A stretch of 64,000 nt of DNA from Lysobacter terrestris. GTDB taxonomy: Bacteria; Pseudomonadota; Gammaproteobacteria; Xanthomonadales; Xanthomonadaceae. The notes under the pieces are model-generated. The model was not told where the DNA came from. It saw only the letters and a program-made list of their open reading frames with translations, and did not search any database. The position numbers and the translations under genes are program-made. Of this stretch, positions 53,793 to 62,780 are shown piece after piece (position 1 is the stretch's first letter; each line of letters begins with the position of its first letter). Where the stretch lies: positions 496,001-560,000 of the forward strand of contig NZ_CP060820.1 of assembly GCF_014489475.1 (NCBI RefSeq), read 5' to 3'.

Positions 53793-54437
53793 ATGCGCAC
53801 GCCCTTCATCGCAACCCTCCTGCTCTCCACCCTGCTGCTCGCGGCCTGCGGCGGCGGCGATGCCAAGAAGACCACGGCCGACGGCGGCACGGTCGAGCAA
53901 CTGCCGACGCCGACGGGCGCCGCGGGCGGCGTCACCGGCATGCCGGCCCGCCCGGGCCCCGGCCCCATCGGCGCGCCGGTGGCGGAGCAACCGGAGGTGG
54001 CGCTCGACGCCGACGGCAACCCGATCCTTCCGGAAGCCGCGCAAGGCGAAGCCACGGCCGACGAACCCTCGCCGGACGATGCCGTCGCGGTGATCCGCGA
54101 CTACTACGCGGCGATCAACAGCGGCGACTTCGGCCGCGCCTACGCGCTGTGGTCGGACGACGGCCGCGCCAGCGGGCAATCGCCGGCGCAGTTCGCCGCC
54201 GGCTTCGGCGACACCACCGGCGTGTCGGTGGAAATGCAGGCGCCGGGCAGTGTCGAGGCCGCCGCCGGGTCGCGCTACATCGAGATCCCGGTCACCCTGG
54301 TCGCCGCGCAGCGCGATGGCGGCCAGCGCCGCTTCAGTGGCCGCTACACCCTGCGCCGCGCCGTCGTCGATGGCGCGACGGCCGAGCAGCGCGCGTGGCG
54401 CATCGCCTCGGCCAACCTGCAGGAAACCGCGCCGTAA
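53793..54437 (+). CDS. Lipoprotein with NTF2-like C-terminal domain
   Basis: A 214-residue exported protein with a good lipobox (LAAC, Cys19). A disordered Gly/Pro/Ala-rich linker covers residues about 20-90. The C-terminal domain of about 120 residues begins DDAVAVIRDYYAAINSGDFGRAYALWSDDGR, a SnoaL/NTF2-like pattern. It lies 16 bases after the DUF1439 gene, so the two probably share a transcript. The function is unknown. Confidence 0.8.
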   Translation: MRTPFIATLLLSTLLLAACGGGDAKKTTADGGTVEQLPTPTGAAGGVTGMPARPGPGPIGAPVAEQPEVALDADGNPILPEAAQGEATADEPSPDDAVAVIRDYYAAINSGDFGRAYALWSDDGRASGQSPAQFAAGFGDTTGVSVEMQAPGSVEAAAGSRYIEIPVTLVAAQRDGGQRRFSGRYTLRRAVVDGATAEQRAWRIASANLQETAP

Positions 54438-54482
54438 CAGGCGCGGAGCGCACGGGCGTGTGATTCCCGATCCGCAGGCGAC

Positions 54483-54953
54483 ATGACGACGACGATGCAG
54501 GCAGCACCCGTGATCGTGCTGGACACCAATGTGTGCCTGGACCTGTTCGTGTTCGCCGACCCGCGTTGCGTCGGCCTGCTGCAGGCGCTGCAGGCCGCCG
54601 AGGTCGCGGCGGTCACCGACGATGCCTGCCGCGAGGAATGGCGGCGTGTGCTGTTCTATCCGGTGCTGCGCCTGGACGATGCCGCGCGAGCGGCCGCGCA
54701 TGCGCGCTTCGACGCGCTCGTGCAGCGGTTGCCGGATGCGGGCGATGCCGACGTATCCGACCCGCCGCCGCTGCGTTGCCGCGATCCGCACGACCAGAAG
54801 TTCCTCGACCTGGCCCTGCGCACCGGCGCGCACTGGCTGCTGAGCCGCGACGACCACCTGCTCTCGCTGGCGCGGCGGGCACGGCGCGCGAATCTGTTCG
54901 CGATCCTCACCCCGGAAGCGTGGCTGGCGGCGCGCGCCGCCGCCAGCAACTGA
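54483..54953 (+). CDS. PIN-domain ribonuclease-like protein
   Basis: A 156-residue PIN protein (COG1569-like) with the acidic active-site residues spread as usual: IVLDTNVCLDLF, TDDACREEW, DPHDQKFLDLAL and LSRDDHLL. PIN proteins cut RNA and often act as toxins. No antitoxin gene is adjacent (the neighbours are an envelope lipoprotein and a convergent DUF5916 gene), so it may be a solitary housekeeping PIN. Confidence 0.85.
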   Translation: MTTTMQAAPVIVLDTNVCLDLFVFADPRCVGLLQALQAAEVAAVTDDACREEWRRVLFYPVLRLDDAARAAAHARFDALVQRLPDAGDADVSDPPPLRCRDPHDQKFLDLALRTGAHWLLSRDDHLLSLARRARRANLFAILTPEAWLAARAAASN

Positions 54954-54963
54954 TCCGAGCCGG

Positions 54964-57270
54964 TTACAGCTCGAAGCGGTACGACAGCTTCACCAGCAGC
55001 TGCTCGCTGTCGCGCAGGCTGAAGGCGTCGGCGAACTCGTCGCGCGCGCCATAGCGGCCGAGCACGTCTTCCTCGAAGAACGAACCGCCGCGCACGTAGG
55101 CGATGTAGAGGTAGGACAGCGGCGCCAGCTCGTAGCGGTAGCGCACCTGGAAGCCGAGGTTGCGCAGGCCCACGTCGGGAATCGCTTCCGCCGACGGCAA
55201 CGGCTCGCCGTTCGCCGCGACGCGGTAGGCCTGCTTCGCCTTGGCATCCAGGCCGATCGCTTCCAGGCGCACGCGCAATTGCTGCTTGTCGTTGATCAGG
55301 AACACGCTGCCGGCGTTGAGCTGGATCATGTCCTCGTCATAGCTGCCCAGCAGGTTGTCGCCACGCCACAGCACCCAGTCGGAGTTGTGCTCGAAGAACC
55401 ACGAGGTGAAGAAGCGCAGGCGATCGTTGACGTGGTAGGTCGGCTCGAAGGACAGCTGCAGCGAACTCTTGCCCGGCGTGCCCAGGCCTTCGGAGGCCCA
55501 GCGCGTGTTGCCGTAGAACTCCCAGTGGCCATCGCCCTGGCGCGGGCGGTTGCGTTCGTAGAACAGGAAGTACTTGGCCGGCATGTTCACGATGCCGTTG
55601 CCGCGCAGGATGCGGTCGTCATGGCCGGACGACCACGAGGCGACCTCGAAGAAATCGTTGCCGCCATCGCGCAGCTGGCCGCTGCGGTTCATCGCGAAGG
55701 CATCGGCGATGTGCAGGCCGTGGTCGTTGACGCGGCGCGACGTGGCCCAGTGCCAGTCGGCCGCGCTGTACCGCGAGGTCTCCGGCAGGTTGGTGAAGCG
55801 CTTGGCGAGGTCGTAGCGGGCGTAGTTGAAGTTGTTGCGCTCGAGGAAACCGAAGTCGTTGAGCTGCAGCTTGTCGCCCAGGTGCAGCATGTACAGCTGC
55901 TGGCGCCAGCCGTCGCCCATGTCCCAGTCGATGCGCACCTGTCCGCCCGTGTCGCTGCCGGATTCGCCCGCATCACGCCGCCCGAACGCGTCCGTGCCCA
56001 TCCCAGTGATGTCCGAGCCCACCAGCGTGGTGCGGATCGACCACTGCGGGTTCGGCGTCCAGCGGTGGTCGACTTCGTAGACGTTGGCTTCGCGGCCAAT
56101 GCAGCCCTCCACGTCCTGCCCGTAGCAGGGGCGATCGACCCGGGTGACCATGGCGCCGATGCCCTGCTTCTCGCCGTCGTGCGAGGTGCGCACCGCATAG
56201 AAGTCGCGGCCGGCTTCGTCCGCTTCGGTGGCGGCGAACACGCCGTAGTTCATCGCGCCCAGGCTGCCGTTGACCTTCACCGCCGCGGTGACGTCGCCCG
56301 CGCCGCTGCCGTCGTCGGCATTGGCGCCGACGCGGCGGGTGTAGATCAGCTTGTTGGAGGTATTGAGCGAGCCGAACGGCACGTCGAAATAACCCTGGTT
56401 CTCGGTGAAGAACGGGCGCTTGTCGCTGAAGAAGCTTTCCTGCGCGCTGAAATTCACCACCAGCTGGTCGCTCTCGACCTGGCCGAAGTCGGGGTTGAGC
56501 GTGGCGCTGAGCTGGAACTTGCCGTTGGGCTTCCAGAAGATGTCGGCGCCGGTGTCGAAGTCGCTCTTGTGCGCCACGTTGTCGTACACGCCGGAGACAT
56601 ACGGCGTGATCGCCAGCAGCGACTGGCTGTACGCCGGCACCTGCACCTTGTTGAGCGCGGTGAGGAAGCGCGTGTCCTGGAAGCTCACCGCCGGCCACGA
56701 CGCGCGCTCGCCGCTGGCGCCGATCACGCGGTCGAGCTGGATGCCCAGCGTGCGCGTGCCTTCGACGTCGCGCATCGGCGCGATGTACCAGGGGATCAGG
56801 ATTTCCGCCGACCAGCCCGCTTCGTCCTCGCTGGTCGCGTGGCGCCAGTCGCCGTCCCAGTCGGAGTTGAACTGGTTCTCGTTGGTGATGGTGGTGTCGG
56901 TGATGCTGTTGGACAGCAGCACGGTGAAGTTGTAGCCACTGCGGCCGTCGCCGTCGAAGTCGACGTAGAGGTTGATGCGGTCGGCCTGCGCGCCCTGGTC
57001 GCGCTGCGCCTGCTGGCGCGTGCGCGGGATGTCGGGCGACTGCAGGTTGCGGAAGGCGACCGCCAGGCCGTCCTCGGTGGCGAGGATCCAGGCTTCGGTC
57101 GGCTGCGACGCGGGCGCGCGCGACAGCGGCTGGGTCTGGCGGAAGTCGGTAACGTGCTGGGCGCCCTGCCATTCGGCGGGATCGATCCGGCCGTCGATCT
57201 CGACGGTGGCCAGGGCGGGGGGCGCGGCGAGCGCGGCCAGGATGGCGGTGGTCAGTGTTGCACGCAGCAT
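54964..57270 (-). CDS. DUF5916 / CBM9-like domain outer-membrane protein
   Basis: A 768-residue exported protein. A signal peptide (about residues 1-21) precedes a carbohydrate-binding-family-9-like domain (EIDGRIDPAEWQGAQHVTDFRQ, INLYVDFDGDGRSGYNFTVLLS; about 25-210). The DUF5916 region (LNPDFGQVESDQLVVNFSAQESFFSDKRPFFTENQGYFDVP) leads into a long stretch of alternating hydrophobic residues typical of a beta-barrel, ending in LVKLSYRFEL with a terminal hydrophobic residue. The start at 57268-57270 gives the signal peptide directly. It is likely an outer-membrane protein binding glycans or peptides; the role is unknown. Confidence 0.85.
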   Translation of the reverse strand: MLRATLTTAILAALAAPPALATVEIDGRIDPAEWQGAQHVTDFRQTQPLSRAPASQPTEAWILATEDGLAVAFRNLQSPDIPRTRQQAQRDQGAQADRINLYVDFDGDGRSGYNFTVLLSNSITDTTITNENQFNSDWDGDWRHATSEDEAGWSAEILIPWYIAPMRDVEGTRTLGIQLDRVIGASGERASWPAVSFQDTRFLTALNKVQVPAYSQSLLAITPYVSGVYDNVAHKSDFDTGADIFWKPNGKFQLSATLNPDFGQVESDQLVVNFSAQESFFSDKRPFFTENQGYFDVPFGSLNTSNKLIYTRRVGANADDGSGAGDVTAAVKVNGSLGAMNYGVFAATEADEAGRDFYAVRTSHDGEKQGIGAMVTRVDRPCYGQDVEGCIGREANVYEVDHRWTPNPQWSIRTTLVGSDITGMGTDAFGRRDAGESGSDTGGQVRIDWDMGDGWRQQLYMLHLGDKLQLNDFGFLERNNFNYARYDLAKRFTNLPETSRYSAADWHWATSRRVNDHGLHIADAFAMNRSGQLRDGGNDFFEVASWSSGHDDRILRGNGIVNMPAKYFLFYERNRPRQGDGHWEFYGNTRWASEGLGTPGKSSLQLSFEPTYHVNDRLRFFTSWFFEHNSDWVLWRGDNLLGSYDEDMIQLNAGSVFLINDKQQLRVRLEAIGLDAKAKQAYRVAANGEPLPSAEAIPDVGLRNLGFQVRYRYELAPLSYLYIAYVRGGSFFEEDVLGRYGARDEFADAFSLRDSEQLLVKLSYRFEL

Positions 57271-57508
57271 GGGGAGTCCGGCGGAAGGATCGCGGGCGCA
57301 TCCACGTGCGCCGGCAAGGCCGGGGACGACCCGGTTGGCCGGCAGGGTATTGCCGACCTTGCCCGTTACCGAATGGCGAAAGTCATGCCAACCATTCGAT
57401 CGGTTCATGCATCGCAACTTCACAGGCGGGCCGGAAGGCCTCCGTTCGCGCCTCGCGCGTTCGCGGCGACGGCGTGAAGATCGCGGCCCCGGGCGCCGCG
57501 GAACCCGC

Positions 57509-57539
57509 AAAAAAGCAGCGCCGGGACGAACCCGGCGCT
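57509..57539 (-). terminator. Intrinsic terminator of the SET-domain gene
   Basis: A 9-bp stem, 57517-57525 with 57531-57539 (AGCGCCGGG and CCCGGCGCT), is followed on the minus strand by six T residues (57509-57514). Confidence 0.8.
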
Positions 57540-57558
57540 TCGACAGGGCAGGCGGGCG

Positions 57559-58089
57559 TCAGTCCTTCTTGCCCTTGCCCTTCTTTTTCTTCTTGTCCTT
57601 TTTCTTCTTCTTTTCGGACTTGTCTTTCTTTGGCTGCAGCATGGTGCCGGTGCAATCGGGGCTGCCGCAGCGGCATTCCCAGATCTTCTTCAGCTCCTTG
57701 GTGTGCTTTTCCTCGAGGCGGATGCCGTAGTTGTAGGACAGCTCCTCGCCCGGCGCGATGTCGCGGATCGCTTCGATGAAGACCCGGTCCTTGCGGCGGT
57801 CGTCGCCGTCGTCCTCTTCCAGCACGGCCTCGCAGTTGGGCGCGCAGCTGTGGTTGATCCAGCGCGCGGAGTTGCCGTCGAAGTTCGCGTCGATCACGTA
57901 CTCGTCGTTGAGCGTGAACAGGAAGGTGTGCCCGGAATCGACGTCGCCGCTGTCGCCTTCGTCCACTTCCGCGTGGGTGCGGCGGCGGCCCTTGTACTCG
58001 ATCAGGCGCTCGCCCTTCTCGATCGACGCGACGGCGAACATGCCGTTGCCATGGATGGTGGAACGGCGGGTGGCGATCTTGCGTGGCAT
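57559..58089 (-). CDS. SET-domain protein-lysine methyltransferase
   Basis: A 176-residue protein with a complete SET domain: GNGMFAVASIEKGE near the N-terminus, NHSCAPNCE (residues 79-87) and the substrate Tyr motif ELSYNYG (116-122). A post-SET zinc-binding cluster follows (CRCGSPDCTGTM with Cys139, Cys141 and Cys146, plus Cys86). The last 25 residues are almost only Lys/Gly/Asp (a run of Lys-rich blocks from about residue 153). It is of the eukaryotic-like type transferring methyl from SAM to protein lysine. Bacterial SET proteins occur in pathogens, but also in some free-living bacteria. Target proteins are unknown. Confidence 0.9.
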   Translation of the reverse strand: MPRKIATRRSTIHGNGMFAVASIEKGERLIEYKGRRRTHAEVDEGDSGDVDSGHTFLFTLNDEYVIDANFDGNSARWINHSCAPNCEAVLEEDDGDDRRKDRVFIEAIRDIAPGEELSYNYGIRLEEKHTKELKKIWECRCGSPDCTGTMLQPKKDKSEKKKKKDKKKKKGKGKKD

Positions 58090-58265
58090 GCAGGGTCCGG
58101 TCGCGAGGAAATGACGAAAGGGGGCGATTGTGCTGGATAAGCGGTGATGCCGTCATCGCATGGGGCAAGGTCGCTGTATGGGATGACCCTTGAGGGCCCT
58201 CGCAGTCTTTCCGGAATCTCCGAGAGCCTTTCCTGAATCCAGTCGAGTCCTTCTGGAGTCCCCTT

Positions 58266-58517
58266 CGAGCCCTGCCGGAATCCTTCCAAGCCCTGCCGGA
58301 ATCCCTCCGAGCCCTGCCGGAATCCCTCCGAGCCTTGCCGGAATCCCTCCGAGCCCTGCCGGAATCCCTTCGAGCCTTGCCGGAATCCCTCCGAGCCCTG
58401 CCGGAATCCCTTCGAGCCCTGCCGGAATCCCTCCGAGCCCTGCCGGAATCCCTTCGAGCCCTGCCGGAATCCCTCCGAGCCCTGCCGGAGTCCCGGTGAG
58501 CCCCTCCGGAATCCCTC
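58266..58517. repeat. 21-bp minisatellite, twelve units
   Basis: Twelve direct 21-base units from 58266 to 58517. Each starts CGAGCCCTGCCGG, continues AATCCC and ends in TC or TT. From 58308 on, the ends alternate mostly between TC and TT, a weak 42-bp higher-order period. The last two units carry more changes, and degenerate units extend back to about 58207. It lies in the 510-base gap between the SET and Rrf2 genes, directly upstream of the suf promoter. Because 21 is a multiple of three, long open frames with a 7-residue repeat appear on both strands; these are likely artefacts. Confidence 0.9.
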
Positions 58518-58540
58518 CGGGCCATTCCACACCCCGCGGC

Positions 58541-58577
58541 TCGACCCGAACCGGCCAAATCAGTACAATTCCAGTAC
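58541..58577 (+). promoter_or_regulatory. Promoter and candidate IscR/Rrf2 operators of the suf operon
   Basis: TCGACC (58541-58546) and TACAAT (58564-58569) have a 17-base spacer. Two direct CAGTAC copies (58561-58566 and 58572-58577), 11 bases apart, overlap the -10 box, and an AGTA / TACT inverted pair covers 58573-58585. This spacing fits regulator binding on one face of the helix, so the first gene may autoregulate the operon. Confidence 0.6.
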
Positions 58578-58599
58578 TAATTACTCCCCGTCCGCCCAG

Positions 58600-59079
58600 A
58601 TGCTCAGGGTCGCCAAACTCACCGACTACGCCACGGTCGTCATGACCGTCCTGGCCGCGCACCATTCCGGCGCGCCGGAGACGGTCCTGAGCGCCTCGGA
58701 GCTGGCGGAACGGGCCGGACTGGAAACCCCGACCGTCGCCAAGGTCCTCAAGCCCCTGGCGCAGGCCGGCCTGGTCGCGGCCACGCGCGGCGCCAACGGC
58801 GGCTATCGGCTGTCCCGGGCGGCGGAGGCAATCGGCCTGATCGACATCGTGGAAGCGCTGGAAGGGCCGCTGGGCATGACCGAATGCAGCGTCCACACCG
58901 GCAACTGCGGCATCGAGCAGTCCTGCGGCGTGCGCGCCAACTGGAACCGCATCAACGACGTGGTGATCGACGCCCTGCGCGGCATCACCCTCGCCCAGAT
59001 GCTGGCCCCGCCTCCGACCAAACCTGCGTCGACAGGAAATCCCGGCAAGCGCATCGATCTGCGCCTGGCCACCACGTAG
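58600..59079 (+). CDS. Rrf2-family SUF-system regulator (IscR-like)
   Basis: A 159-residue winged-helix regulator. The DNA-binding part is about residues 1-75 (LTDYATVVMTVLAAH, ASELAERAGLETPTVAKVLKPLAQAGLVAATRGANGGYRLS). A cysteine triplet (Cys96, Cys103, Cys109 in TECSVHTGNCGIEQSCGV) can bind a [2Fe-2S] cluster as in IscR. It is the first gene before sufB and should sense Fe-S status and control the operon. Its stop codon TAG is inside a GTAG REP hairpin. Confidence 0.92.
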   Translation: MLRVAKLTDYATVVMTVLAAHHSGAPETVLSASELAERAGLETPTVAKVLKPLAQAGLVAATRGANGGYRLSRAAEAIGLIDIVEALEGPLGMTECSVHTGNCGIEQSCGVRANWNRINDVVIDALRGITLAQMLAPPPTKPASTGNPGKRIDLRLATT

Positions 59080-59097
59080 GGCGGGCTCCAGCCCGCC
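59076..59097. repeat. Single GTAG-type REP hairpin
   Basis: GTAG is followed by a hairpin with arms GGCGGGC and GCCCGCC (loop TCCA), ending one base before an in-frame ATG at 59098. Its TAG is the stop codon of the regulator gene. It has the same design as the two copies at 42369-42436. Confidence 0.75.
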
Positions 59098-59130
59098 ATG
59101 ACGATCGCAATGAACCCCGTAGGCAGCCAC

Positions 59131-60612
<1,482 letters not shown>

Positions 60613-60617
60613 TTTTT

Positions 60618-60669
60618 CCTTCCCCCCGCCTGCGGGGAGAAGGTGCCCGAAGGGCGGATGAGGGGCGAA
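60618..60669. repeat. Dispersed GC-rich hairpin repeat between sufB and sufC
   Basis: A hairpin at 60618-60643 (arms CCTTCCCCCCG and CGGGGAGAAGG, one mismatch) is followed by GTGCCCGAAGGGCGGATGAG. Sequences of this kind recur in many proteobacterial intergenic regions. It fills most of the 103-base gap inside the operon and could cause partial termination or protect the upstream mRNA. Confidence 0.7.
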
Positions 60670-60715
60670 CGAAGCGATGACGCTGAATCGCCCTCAATAC
60701 AAACAGAGAACCAAC

Positions 60716-61480
<765 letters not shown>

Positions 61481-61481
61481 C

Positions 61482-62780
61482 ATGAGTGCCCTGCTCGACT
61501 CCTTCGCTTCCGCCTTCGACGCGTTGCCCAACCGCGACGCCGCGGGCCTGGGTGACGCACGCCGCGACGCCCTGGCCGCCGCACTGCGCGACGGCCTGCC
61601 CGGCACCCGCAGCGAACGCTGGAAATACACGCCGCTGCGCGCCTTCGAGCGTCGCGCCTTCGTGCCCTCCGCTTCGCTGCCGGCGGTGCTGGACGGCGCG
61701 CTGCTGGCAGGCATCCCGGCGCCGCGCATCGTCTTCGTCAACGGCCGCTTCGATCCGGCGCACAGCGACTTCACCACACTGCCCACGGGCGTGACGCTGC
61801 AGCCGCTGTCGCAGGCACTGGCCGAAGGGCACGAGCGCGAGGTGAATTTCCTCGCCCGCCGCTTCGAGCGCGCCGACGAAGTCTTCGCCCGGCTCAATGC
61901 GGCGCTCGCCGACGACGGCGTGATCCTGCGCGCCGAGGAAGGCGCGGCGGCGACGCAACCGATCCACCTGGTGTTCGTCGGCGCGCCGGCGGAACGCGAC
62001 CTCGCCTCGCATTCGCGCCACCTGGTCGAACTGCGCGGCGATGCCGAGCTCACGCTGGTCGAGCACCATCTCGCCAGCGACGCCAACGCGCATTTCGTCA
62101 ACAGCCTCGTCCACGTGCACCTGGCCGCGCGCGCACGCCTCACCCACGTGCGTACGCAGGAAGAAGCCGCGACCGCATCGCTGGTCACGCGCACCGACGC
62201 CGTGCTCGCCCGCAGCGCCACCTACCTGCGCCTGGACCTCGAACTCGGCGGTGCGCTGACGCGCCACGAACTCAACGTCGCCCTGCAGGGCGAAGGCGCG
62301 CAGGTGATCGCCAACGGCGTGCTGCTCGCCGACGGCAAGCGCCACCTCGACACCCGCCTGGGCATCGACCACGCCGCACGCGACACGCGTTGCGAACTGT
62401 TGTGGCGCGGACTCGGCGCGGGCCGCGCGAAGGCCGCGTTCCACGGCGGCATCACCATCCGCGAAGGCGCCGATGGCAGTGTCGCCGAACTCTCGAACAA
62501 GAATCTGCTGCTCTCGGCCGGTGCCGAAATCGACACCCAGCCCGTGCTCGAAATCCACGCCGACGAAGTGCAGGCCGCGCACGGTGCGGCGGTCGGCCAG
62601 CTCGACGCAACCTCGATGTTCTACCTGCGCAGCCGCGGCATTCCCGAGCAGCAGGCCCGCGCCCTGCTCACCGCCGCGTTCTGCCGCGAGACGCTGGCCG
62701 TGATCGAAGACGCTGTGCTGCGCGAGTCCGTGGCGGCCAAGCTCGATGCCGCACTGTCGCGACTGGAATCGGCCGCATGA
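61482..62780 (+). CDS. sufD: SufD subunit of SUF Fe-S assembly
   Basis: Partner of SufB in the scaffold complex, 432 aa. Motifs are GTRSERWKYTPLRAFERRAF near the N-terminus, the FVNGRFDP segment, the right-handed beta-helix core (LTLVEHHLASDANAHFVNSLVHVHLAARARLTHVRTQ, LRLDLELGGALTRHELNVALQGEGA) and SMFYLRSRGIPEQQARALLTAAFC. The ATG follows the sufC stop by one base; its own stop overlaps sufS (ATGA). Confidence 0.95.
   Translation: MSALLDSFASAFDALPNRDAAGLGDARRDALAAALRDGLPGTRSERWKYTPLRAFERRAFVPSASLPAVLDGALLAGIPAPRIVFVNGRFDPAHSDFTTLPTGVTLQPLSQALAEGHEREVNFLARRFERADEVFARLNAALADDGVILRAEEGAAATQPIHLVFVGAPAERDLASHSRHLVELRGDAELTLVEHHLASDANAHFVNSLVHVHLAARARLTHVRTQEEAATASLVTRTDAVLARSATYLRLDLELGGALTRHELNVALQGEGAQVIANGVLLADGKRHLDTRLGIDHAARDTRCELLWRGLGAGRAKAAFHGGITIREGADGSVAELSNKNLLLSAGAEIDTQPVLEIHADEVQAAHGAAVGQLDATSMFYLRSRGIPEQQARALLTAAFCRETLAVIEDAVLRESVAAKLDAALSRLESAA

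Noticed and set aside
54483-54953. Toxin-antitoxin module around the PIN protein
   Set aside because: No antitoxin-like gene is adjacent. The preceding gene is a lipoprotein and the following one is a convergent outer-membrane protein.
58266-58517. CRISPR array
   Set aside because: The direct repeats are contiguous without unique spacers, and no cas genes are nearby. It is a minisatellite.
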